Below, piece after piece: positions 45,201 to 57,200 of a stretch of 64,000 bases of DNA. Below the pieces are notes generated by a model that was not told where the DNA came from, made no database searches, and worked only from the letters and a program-made list of their open reading frames with translations. A program made the translations under genes and the position numbers. The stretch is from Luidia sarsii (taxonomy: Eukaryota > Echinodermata > Asteroidea > Paxillosida > Luidiidae), in NCBI GenBank assembly GCA_949987565.1, contig OX465107.1, forward strand, positions 23,147,958 to 23,211,957, written 5' to 3'. The number at the start of each line of letters is the position of its first letter. Position 1 is the first letter of the stretch.

Positions 45201-48200
45201 AAGAAACATCAAATGTTGCACAAGCAATATTTTTGTTGTTGCATAGCTTACCCAACGTAATAATCCTTCTTTTGTGTTCACTCCTCCACACTTCTCTCTT
45301 TGATCTTTCCCCCTCTTCTCACTAATCCCTACCCTACTCCTTGCCCTTCTCTTTGATCTCTCCCTACCAGCTTTACTCCTTGTCATTTGTTTCTCATCCG
45401 TGTCCTATTCACTCTCTTCCCCCTTCCTTCGTGTACATGTATCTGTTTTGTCCTTGTCACTCTGCCTTTGAGAAAGGTCCTGCTAGGATCGAAACATCTG
45501 GCCCACTAAATTTTAAGCTTACCCAACGTTTTGCTGCATTTTGCTAAATATTGCTGAAAAGAGTCTTTGTGGCGGAAGACCTTACGCAACATTTGTAAGT
45601 TTGCTGCTGGCCCCCGCCCTTTCCAAAATGGGAAGGAGACCCCTAAAAACAGAGACCAAGTCCCCCCTTTTTTTTTTCCAAAACACGGCTTAGGCTTTGG
45701 CTCCGGTTTCGTCTCTGCTATCCAAAAGCTGAAAACATAGGTTGGATGTTGTTTTTTTTAAGTTGAAGCTTTGGATTTTTTTTATATTTTTGTTTATGCA
45801 GTATAACATTCATAAAGAAAAGCAAAGGCCTCCAATTTTCATGCCTGGCTTATACTGTAATTTTTTTTTTTTAGAGCACATTTCTAGAGCACATTATCCA
45901 TGGTCAACATTGACCAACGCAGGCCTACTGCTACAGTACTACCATGACTACTGTAAAATGGATTAAAAAATGGATACAATTAGCCGGAGCCTGAACCTGT
46001 ATAAGCCGGGTTTTGGAAAAGGGGCCCAAGACGCATGTAGAAGGGTGACTTTTTTTCCCTTCCTATGACCGTTTGACCTTGCACAAGTACATGCACTTGT
46101 GGTTGTGTTTGGGGGCCCAGTGCTGTCATCACTTCTGAAACTGGCTGACCTTTGAGGATTATTCAATTGGCCTTAAGGTACGTGTCCTCTGCTGCCATGT
46201 AGTGGGAACAGTCGGAACCCACCTTGTGCTACATGCAGTTCTGCTCTGGCCCTGTACCCTCAATGTCTAAGCAAGTGAGGAATCGCTTCACGTGAGATTC
46301 CCTTCTGCCCCTCATTACTTTTGGTTGTGGAGCGGGTTCAGGCTGAAGCGATGGAACCTACTGTACATGTACATGTAGAGTGCACTGTAGTTATTGCCAA
46401 TGCCCTTGTGCCATCTGGGGTTGTACATGTAGCTTGCTGTGGTGAAATGCATGCACCATATGAGGCAGACAACCTTTTGAAGAATTTTGTCGCCCGGCCG
46501 ACCATGCAATTCGAATTTGTGCTACACCACGTATCTGTTTGAAAATGTTTCTTTTGGCAAATGCCTTTCTCGTTTTTTTAAATCTCAAACTATGGCCTGA
46601 TCTTAACAGGATCTACATGTATACTGTACTGTACCTGCATGTACATAACCTGTATCTTTCATTCTCTCTGTGCCTTTGAGAGAGGTTTTGCTGGGATTGA
46701 AACTTCAAGCCCTTTTCATTTTGTTTAGGTTTAAATTTAGGTCGCTTGAGTGAGTAAGAACATTACATTTTCTTATCAGTGATTTGAATGGATTCAGGCC
46801 AGTTAGTATCTTTTTCAGCCCAAGCGCCTAGACTAAGTAGACTTACTGGTATTACCCACAGCAAACATCATTTGATCATCACTGGACTTGGTCACTGAAT
46901 TACAAGCGGATGTGAAATGCAAGGTGTTTGGATTCCGAAGACGAAATTGGTCACTTTGTTGAAAGAGAAGCATTCACTGTACTTTTCTGTGTGTGTCAGT
47001 CTGCTTATTTGTGGTTTTGTTGAACAGGTCTCTGCATAATGCCCCATCAATCTTTTTAATACACGGCAACCCGCCACAGTAGTGAAGTCTCAAGCCGACG
47101 GAAGCACTCTTAATTGCATTCCATTATGTGCAGAGGTAATTGCCAAAACTCGCGGCGTCATTAATTCTCTGTTGCTGTTTGGACACAGAGGTGACAAATG
47201 AGGACGACAGGCAAAGTCAGCTTTGCGTCAGTGCCGAAACAAAGCACAGGCTCTCTGAATAATTGGGTTTTTTTTTTTAATCTGGCAAAGAGGAGTAGAA
47301 CCAAAAGTGAGTCTGCTTCGCTTCAGGCAGTCAGGCCTGCCCCGTGTGAAAATTGACACTTTAATTAGCTGACTGAAACCCTCTACATCTACATCTGTAC
47401 AGTGTCCGACATCTTGGAATACATGTAGATTGATGGTTGGTCCGCTGCTGTGCAAAAGTAAAAAGGGAACAAAATGCTTTTGGGGGGAAAAAAAAGAGCA
47501 AAAAAAAAAAGAAAAAAAAAAGGGCATAGATTTTGATGACAGGTGAAACAGCAGAGCCAAGCCTCGTTAAATGCCGGACATTGGCAGAGAAGACTAATTA
47601 GGCACAGTGTCCCATCCTACACATGTAGTTGCCTGGCAACCCTCCTCTCCCCAACACCCCCCTCCCCTCCCTTCTTCTCACCACGGCCGACAATGCTATC
47701 ACAATCCAGGCCTTCTCCTTGACGTTCTTGGTTTTGTTTTGTCGGGTGTTGAGTGCGTGTGTCTGGGTTTTAGTCTTCCCTCCCTTCCTCTTTTTTTTCT
47801 TTCTCTCTGACAAGATCAGGGTGAAAGTGAAAGGCAGCCGGCAAATGCGTTCCCTTCCTGTCCCCCCGTCCTTGGGGGTTGGGAACTAGATAGGGGTGGG
47901 GATGAGGGTGGGGGGAACAAATAATGATGAATACTCGGGTCCATTGGTGGGAGGTTTGATCAGAGTCATCAGGGGCTGCACTCTGCCGTGCCTTGTCTGC
48001 AACGCTGCCCCCCATCCGTACACGCGCACGCTTGCACCGCATGCATGCATGCATATAGCGGCCCATTAGTAGACAGGGATGTTTTCTTTACCTTTCCCGC
48101 CCTCCAAAAAAAAAAAAAAAAAAAATGGTATTGGATTCTTTCAAAGTGACATTCTCTGCAACCTTCAGCAATATATATTTTTACATTTTGGTAATTTTAG

Positions 48201-51200
48201 TCAGTAAGCAGTTTGCAACATTTTTGTACATGTATATCACCTTAAGTCAATATATATTTGTGTGTACATAATAATAATAATAATAATAACGGACATTTCT
48301 AGAGTGCCAGAATCCGTCTGCAAAGACGCTCAAGACGCTTAACAACATTATACAGAATCAAAGAAAAGACTACATACATGTACAGTACATGTATACTATT
48401 AATTAGGAAAACTATGATTGAATAAATATGTTTTGAGAGAGGATTTGAAATCCGATATGGAGGACATACACTGTAGATGTACATGTACATGTACGTCTTT
48501 TGCATCTCGTAATCACATGGATTCCTCCCTCGTCCCCTCTTCTTTGATTTTGGAATTGCCATTTTTGCACAGTTTGTTGGTGTGATATACAAAAATGTTG
48601 CAAACTGCTTACTGACTAAAATTACCAAAAAGTAAATCTAAAATTTAGTGGGCCTGACGTTTCGATCCTAGCAGGACCTTTCTCAAAGGCAGAGTGACAA
48701 GGACAAAACAGATACATGTACACGAAGGCAGGGGGGGGGGAGTGAATAGGACACGGATGAGAAACAGAGGACAAAGAGTGAAGCTGGTAGGGAGAGATCA
48801 AAGGGAAGGGCAAGGGGTAGGGTAGGGATTAGTGAGAGGAGGGGGAAAGATCAAAGAGAAGGGCAAGGAGTGGGGTAGGGATTAGTGACAATAGGGGGAA
48901 AAGATCAAAGAGAGAAGTGTGAAAGACTGAACACAAAAGAAGGATTATCAGAAAGCTGCATGGTGTTAGTCATTACCCTCCTGGATGTTGAGACCATGTG
49001 GTTGAATAGTCCGAAGACGCTTCATCCACATTTTCTCACGGCTAAGACGGACAGCATTACTACGGTGACCAAGTGATTCTATGCCCAGTACACTCATATC
49101 TGATATCGAATGATCAGGGAGATTGAAGTGATACCCAACAGGGGTGTCCATTTTACCGGTTTTGATGGTAGACCTATGGCCATAGATTCGTTTTTTGAGG
49201 GTGTTTTTTGTCTCGCCAACATACTGAATATTACAAACTCTACAAGAGATGAGGTATATGATGTTTGAGGTAGTGCACGTGATAGAGCCATAGGTCGTGT
49301 GGGTAGTTCCAGAAGAATGTCCATTGAAAGAGTCTATTTCCATGACATGTGTCTTGCAAACAATGCATTTCGAGGTACACTTAAATGTACCAAATTTGGT
49401 TGGAGGTGAAGAGTCCAAAGGGGGAACCTCTGCTCGGACAATTAAGTCACGCAGGTTACGGGGGCGCCTGAAAGCCAAAACAGGCGAATTAGGAATGGCT
49501 TCAGCCAGACGATCTGAAGTGTGGAGAATATGGTGGTTTTCCTTAGTTATCTTCCTGAGAGGAGGAAGAGAAGGGTGGTAGGAAGTAACTAAGGGAACTT
49601 TGGGCTTGTCCTTGGGACCTGGAGGCTTTTGTTTTAGTGCCGAACTTCTGGTAATGGAATAGACTTTAGCAATGGAGTTCTTCACTTGGCGAGAACTATA
49701 GCCTCTAGCAACCAAGTTACTGGCCAATACACGTGTATGGCGGCGAAAGTCGGACTCATTGGAACATATACGCCTCAATCTGAGGGCCTGGCTGTAAGCT
49801 ATACGAGTCTTACAGTGTCTAGGGTGACAACTGGAGGAATGGAGATATTGATGAGTGTCGGTGGGCTTAGAATACAAGTCAGTAGTTAGTGTATTGAGGT
49901 CTTTCCGGACGGTGACGTCCAGAAAGTGGGTCTGTTGAAGAGACTGCTCCCAAGTGAATTTGATGGTCCTATGGAAGGAATTGATGTGGTCAAAGAACGC
50001 ATTCAAGCTGCTACCGTCCCTAGTCCAAATGAAGAACACGTCATCTATGTATCTCCACCAAATCCAGGGACGGCATGGAGCCTCACTGAGCATGCGTTCC
50101 TCAAGGTCACCCATGAAGAGGCATGCAAAGGAAGGAGCCATGCGCGTGCCCATGGCAGTGCCATGCACTTGAAGATAGTGCTTGCCAAGAAAGGAGAAAT
50201 TATTCTTGGCCAGCACTAACCTCATGAGGGTGGTTATGTCGGAGATGGGTGGAGAAGACTGTTTTCCCTTGGCCAGGGCCGAGGAGCAAGCTTGAATGCC
50301 TTCTTCCTGGGGGATGTTAGTGTATAGAGAGGAGACGTCAATAGTACCAATTATGGCAGTGGCAGGGATTTGATCCTTGACACTTTCCAACTTTCGCAGA
50401 AAGTCGGGAGTGTCATGGACGTATGAGGGGATTTGGGGAACCAGGGGTTTGAGAAAAGAGTCAATGAAAAGAGATATGTGTTCCGTAGGTGAACCATTGC
50501 CAGAGATGATGGGTCTACCTGGGTTGTTGGCCTTGTGAATTTTCGGGAGAAGGTAGAATCTGGCAGTTCTACAATTGATAGGTGATAGAAATCTGTGAGC
50601 TTTTTTACTCAAATGATCACGTGATCGCATGTCATCCAAAACTTCCTGAATTTGCTCTGAAAATTTGCCAGTGGGGTTAGAGTCCAGACATTTATAGTGC
50701 TGGGGATTGTTGAGTTGGCGATTGGCTTCATCAATATATTTTTGGCGATCCATGATAACTACGGCTGACCCTTTATCTGCTGGCTTGATAATGATGTCAC
50801 CGCGGGAACGTAGAGTGTTGAGAGCAAGACGTTCTTCCCTAGGGAGATTGTCGTGGGGCTTACGGGTAAGATGAGAGGAGTTGGAAACTTGAGAACTGAC
50901 TGCTTGCACATACGTTTCAAGGGCTGGAACACGGTTCTTGGGGGGGACCCAGGTGCTTTTTACACGGAAAGGTTCTTCTTTACTGGAGCCAGAATCAAAG
51001 AAGAACTCAGTCAGACGAAGTCTGCGGTAATACTCAGTGAGATCTTGACTGAGCATTACTTGGTCAACTTTGGGGGGAGTAGGACAAAAGTTCAAGCCCT
51101 TGGAAAGTAACGTATGCTCTGCGTCAGTTAGAGAAGAAGAGGAAAGGTTGACAACAGTGTTAGTGGGGGGTAAAGGTGTAGACCGGGGACTGCGTCTGAA

Positions 51201-54200
51201 GCGGTTGTGTCTGCGTTGTTTGGCAACAAGGCCACCAATCTTCTTGTTTCTCCTGTCGGTGAGAACAGAATTGAGGTTAGAGAGACCTTTCTCAATCTCA
51301 TCACTGAGATCCTTGTACTGGCTTTCAGAACAGCTGGCGCGTAGTTTTGAGTCCAGATTAGCAATGTCCTGGTGGACAGCCTGAAGGGTGATTTCACATT
51401 GCTCAGAGAGGACCTTGATGAGCTGAATGGAAGCACTATAAAGAATTTGATTCCATTTTTTCTGTAGGTTGGGGGAGAGTTTTCCAATTTGGGGGGTGTG
51501 AGATATCTGTAAGCCAGTAGGGATCAGGCGAGAGACTGAGAAAAAGTTGTAGTTGTCTTGATGGAAAGTGTACCGAAGAGCCTTTTCTTGCAGTTTCCTA
51601 AGTTGAAAGAAACAGGTAGGGTTATTCATGTTAGTAAGAGCAAAAAACAAGAGACAAACACAGAACGTAGACTTACATACCAACGGACGGACAGACTTAC
51701 ATACACACGTAGACAGGTCAGCAAGGAGGATCACCACGAGGGGATACAGCAACATAAGGAATGACTTAAGGTGATATACAAAAATGTTGCAAACTGCTTA
51801 CTGACTAAAATTACCAAAAAGTAAATCTAAAATTTAGTGGGCCTGACGTTTCGATCCTAGCAGGACCTTTCTCAAAGGCAGAGTGACAAGGACAAAACAG
51901 ATACATGTACACGAAGGCAGGGGGGGGGGAGTGAATAGGACACGGATGAGAAACAGAGGACAAAGAGTGAAGCTGGTAGGGAGAGATCAAAGGGAAGGGC
52001 AAGGGGTAGGGTAGGGATTAGTGAGAGGAGGGGGAAAGATCAAAGAGAAGGGCAAGGAGTGGGGTAGGGATTAGTGACAATAGGGGGAAAAGATCAAAGA
52101 GAGAAGTGTGAAAGACTGAACACAAAAGAAGGATTATCAGAAAGCTGCATGGTGTTAGTCATTACCCTCCTGGATGTTGAGACCATGTGGTTGAATAGTC
52201 CGAAGACGCTTCATCCACATTTTCTCACGGCTAAGACGGACAGCATTACTACGGTGACCAAGTGATTCTATGCCCAGTACACTCATATCTGATATCGAAT
52301 GATCAGGGAGATTGAAGTGATACCCAACAGGGGTGTCCATTTTACCGGTTTTGATGGTAGACCTATGGCCATAGATTCGTTTTTTGAGGGTGGACATTCA
52401 ATGGACATTCTTCTGGAACTACCCACACGACCTATGGCTCTATCACGTGCACTACCTCAAACATCATATACCTCATCTCTTGTAGAGTTTGTAATATTCA
52501 GTATGTTGGCGAGACAAAAAACACCCTCAAAAAACGAATCTATGGCCATAGGTCTACCATCAAAACCGGTAAAATGGACACCCCTGTTGGGTATCACTTC
52601 AATCTCCCTGATCATTCGATATCAGATATGAGTGTACTGGGCATAGAATCACTTGGTCACCGTAGTAATGCTGTCCGTCTTAGCCGTGAGAAAATGTGGA
52701 TGAAGCGTCTTCGGACTATTCAACCACATGGTCTCAACATCCAGGAGGGTAATGACTAACACCATGCAGCTTTCTGATAATCCTTCTTTTGTGTTCAGTC
52801 TTTCACACTTCTCTCTTTGATCTTTTCCCCCTATTGTCACTAATCCCTACCCCACTCCTTGCCCTTCTCTTTGATCTTTCCCCCTCCTCTCACTAATCCC
52901 TACCCTACCCCTTGCCCTTCCCTTTGATCTCTCCCTACCAGCTTCACTCTTTGTCCTCTGTTTCTCATCCGTGTCCTATTCACTCCCCCCCCCCTGCCTT
53001 CGTGTACATGTATCTGTTTTGTCCTTGTCACTCTGCCTTTGAGAAAGGTCCTGCTAGGATCGAAACGTCAGGCCCACTAAATTTTAGATTTACTTTTTGG
53101 TAATTTTAGTCAGTAAGCAGTTTGCAACATTTTTGTATATCACCTTAAGTCATTCCTTATGTTGCTGTATCCCCTCGTGGTGATCCTCCTTGCTGACCTG
53201 TCTACGTGTGTATGTAAGTCTGTCCGTCCGTTGGTATGTAAGTCTACGTTCTGTGTTTGTCTCTTGTTTTTTGCTCTTACTAACATGAATAACCCTACCT
53301 GTTTCTTTCAACTTAGGAAACTGCAAGAAAAGGCTCTTCGGTACACTTTCCATCAAGACAACTACAACTTTTTCTCAGTCTCTCGCCTGATCCCTACTGG
53401 CTTACAGATATCTCACACCCCCCAAATTGGAAAACTCTCCCCCAACCTACAGAAAAAATGGAATCAAATTCTTTATAGTGCTTCCATTCAGCTCATCAAG
53501 GTCCTCTCTGAGCAATGTGAAATCACCCTTCAGGCTGTCCACCAGGACATTGCTAATCTGGACTCAAAACTACGCGCCAGCTGTTCTGAAAGCCAGTACA
53601 AGGATCTCAGTGATGAGATTGAGAAAGGTCTCTCTAACCTCAATTCTGTTCTCACCGACAGGAGAAACAAGAAGATTGGTGGCCTTGTTGCCAAACAACG
53701 CAGACACAACCGCTTCAGACGCAGTCCCCGGTCTACACCTTTACCCCCCACTAACACTGTTGTCAACCTTTCCTCTTCTTCTCTAACTGACGCAGAGCAT
53801 ACGTTACTTTCCAAGGGCTTGAACTTTTGTCCTACTCCCCCCAAAGTTGACCAAGTAATGCTCAGTCAAGATCTCACTGAGTATTACCGCAGACTTCGTC
53901 TGACTGAGTTCTTCTTTGATTCTGGCTCCAGTAAAGAAGAACCTTTCCGTGTAAAAAGCACCTGGGTCCCCCCCAAGAACCGTGTTCCAGCCCTTGAAAC
54001 GTATGTGCAAGCAGTCAGTTCTCAAGTTTCCAACTCCTCTCATCTTACCCGTAAGCCCCACGACAATCTCCCTAGGGAAGAACGTCTTGCTCTCAACACT
54101 CTACGTTCCCGCGGTGACATCATTATCAAGCCAGCAGATAAAGGGTCAGCCGTAGTTATCATGGATCGCCAAAAATATATTGATGAAGCCAATCGCCAAC

Positions 54201-57200
54201 TCAACAATCCCCAGCACTATAAATGTCTGGACTCTAACCCCACTGGCAAATTTTCAGAGCAAATTCAGGAAGTTTTGGATGACATGCGATCACGTGATCA
54301 TTTGAGTAAAAAAGCTCACAGATTTCTATCACCTATCAATTGTAGAACTGCCAGATTCTACCTTCTCCCGAAAATTCACAAGGCCAACAACCCAGGTAGA
54401 CCCATCATCTCTGGCAATGGTTCACCTACGGAACACATATCTCTTTTCATTGACTCTTTTCTCAAACCCCTGGTTCCCCAAATCCCCTCATACGTCCATG
54501 ACACTCCCGACTTTCTGCGAAAGTTGGAAAGTGTCAAGGATCAAATCCCTGCCACTGCCATAATTGGTACTATTGACGTCTCCTCTCTATACACTAACAT
54601 CCCCCAGGAAGAAGGCATTCAAGCTTGCTCCTCGGCCCTGGCCAAGGGAAAACAGTCTTCTCCACCCATCTCCGACATAACCACCCTCATGAGGTTAGTG
54701 CTGGCCAAGAATAATTTCTCCTTTCTTGGCAAGCACTATCTTCAAGTGCATGGCACTGCCATGGGCACGCGCATGGCTCCTTCCTTTGCATGCCTCTTCA
54801 TGGGTGACCTTGAGGAACGCATGCTCAGTGAGGCTCCATGCCGTCCCTGGATTTGGTGGAGATACATAGATGACGTGTTCTTCATTTGGACTAGGGACGG
54901 TAGCAGCTTGAATGCGTTCTTTGACCACATCAATTCCTTCCATAGGACCATCAAATTCACTTGGGAGCAGTCTCTTCAACAGACCCACTTTCTGGACGTC
55001 ACCGTCCGGAAAGACCTCAATACACTAACTACTGACTTGTATTCTAAGCCCACCGACACTCATCAATATCTCCATTCCTCCAGTTGTCACCCTAGACACT
55101 GTAAGACTGGTATAGCTTACAGCCAGGCCCTCAGATTGAGGCGTATATGTTCCAATGAGTCCGACTTTCGCCGCCATACACGTGTATTGGCCAGTAACTT
55201 GGTTGCTAGAGGCTATAGTTCTCGCCAAGTGAAGAACTCCATTGCTAAAGTCTATTCCATTACCAGAAGTTCGGCACTAAAACAAAAGCCTCCAGGTCCC
55301 AAGGACAAGCCCAAAGTTCCCTTAGTTACTTCCTACCACCCTTCTCTTCCTCCTCTCAGGAAGATAACTAAGGAAAACCACCATATTCTCCACACTTCAG
55401 ATCGTCTGGCTGAAGCCATTCCTAATTCGCCTGTTTTGGCTTTCAGGCGCCCCCGTAACCTGCGTGACTTAATTGTCCGAGCAGAGGTTCCCCCTTTGGA
55501 CTCTTCACCTCCAACCAAATTTGGTACATTTAAGTGTACCTCGAAATGCATTGTTTGCAAGACACATGTCATGGAAATAGACTCTTTCAATGGACATTCT
55601 TCTGGAACTACCCACACGACCTATGGCTCTATCACGTGCACTACCTCAAACATCATATACCTCATCTCTTGTAGAGTTTGTAATATTCAGTATGTTGGCG
55701 AGACAAAAAACACCCTCAAAAAACGAATCTATGGCCATAGGTCTACCATCAAAACCGGTAAAATGGACACCCCTGTTGGGTATCACTTCAATCTCCCTGA
55801 TCATTCGATATCAGATATGAGTGTACTGGGCATAGAATCACTTGGTCACCGTAGTAATGCTGTCCGTCTTAGCCGTGAGAAAATGTGGATGAAGCGTCTT
55901 CGGACTATTCAACCACATGGTCTCAACATCCAGGAGGGTAATGACTAACACCATGCAGCTTTCTGATAATCCTTCTTTTGTGTTCAGTCTTTCACACTTC
56001 TCTCTTTGATCTTTTCCCCCTATTGTCACTAATCCCTACCCCACTCCTTGCCCTTCTCTTTGATCTTTCCCCCTCCTCTCACTAATCCCTACCCTACCCC
56101 TTGCCCTTCCCTTTGATCTCTCCCTACCAGCTTCACTCTTTGTCCTCTGTTTCTCATCCGTGTCCTATTCACTCCCCCCCCCCTGCCTTCGTGTACATGT
56201 ATCTGTTTTGTCCTTGTCACTCTGCCTTTGAGAAAGGTCCTGCTAGGATCGAAACGTCAGGCCCACTAAATTTTAGTTTGTTGGTGTGTTTACTAATAAA
56301 CACGCGCACCCTTGTACCTCTGGGCCTTCTTGCCATGCACGACCACTGGGACGTGTTTATTGGAGATGAGGGGAGTCGAAGGGGCATACCGTACCAATCC
56401 CACCACAGAAAATCTCTGCATTGTGAATGGGTCCGGCTTGTTCACGCTGCTTAATTTTGAGACAGCGTCACTTTGATCCGTGTGAAGCGCATGACCCGTG
56501 TAAAAACCAACCCTGCTCTTCAGGTCTGATGACACGTTGTCTCAGTTGTACGGGTGCCCATTTTGATCCCCACGTGAAATTTTTTTACACATTGTGTGAA
56601 AATTGTTCACACTGGTTGTGAGAATTTTTTTGACATGAGGAAATGTGATTTTTGTTTTTACACTGAGAAAATAATTTCACACTTTTGGGCAAATGCAAAT
56701 GAGCTGATACTCAAGTTGGAAATATTAATAAAAAATACTTATATTGATGAAAAATACAATTTTGTCAATTGCTCAGTACTGTCTACGGGTACTGTAATTG
56801 TATGTACATGTACATTGTACATGTATGTCTGTTACGTTACTTCAAGATGATATTGTGAACCTTCAAAATTCATATATATTATTTTGTCATCAAAAAGCAT
56901 AGTGGATACTTTATCTTCCCTCAAGTTTATTGAGTTTATTTTCCCAAAGCCTGAGTATTTTTTTGAAAAAAAAAATCAAATTGCCTGATGTTTGGAACTG
57001 AGTGGGCTCCTCCTCATCAGTGGCAGGTCCTGCTAGGATCAAAATACTAGGTCCTCTACAGTTATTGCCAGACAATTTCATTTTTAGAATTTTTTTTCTA
57101 TCCTTGAATCCTTGAATACTTGAAATAATAAAAGTGATATTTTGCCACCACAAAAATTTTAGGGAAAAAAACCCCTAGAAGTAATTCCTCTCTGTTCCTT

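Larger units (their letters stand above)
48573..56288. mobile_element. 7.7-kb palindromic Penelope-like insertion with flanking duplication
   Basis: TTTGTTGGTGTG at 48573-48584 and 56277-56288 (14 bp if the preceding AG is counted) flanks the whole unit. From outside in, each arm carries a full element then a 3' fragment: full (-) 48585-51760, fragment (-) 51772-52392, spacer 52393-52521, fragment (+) to 53149, full (+) to 56276. Positions pair as x + y = 104914 from 48638/56276 to 52392/52522, with no indel over 3755 bp. Confidence 0.93.

Noticed and set aside
49926..50219. Small ORFs opposite the retroelement coding strand (also 54695-54988)
   Set aside because: They occur as mirrored shadows in both arms and have no similarity of their own.
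51811..52002. Small ORF repeated at 48622, 52912 and 56101
   Set aside because: It is the 3' UTR of the Penelope-like element translated; it has no protein features and only shares copy number with the element.
48585..56276. LTR retrotransposon with inverted LTRs
   Set aside because: There are no gag, protease or integrase motifs; the RT plus C-terminal GIY-YIG and partial-plus-full copies define a Penelope-like element.
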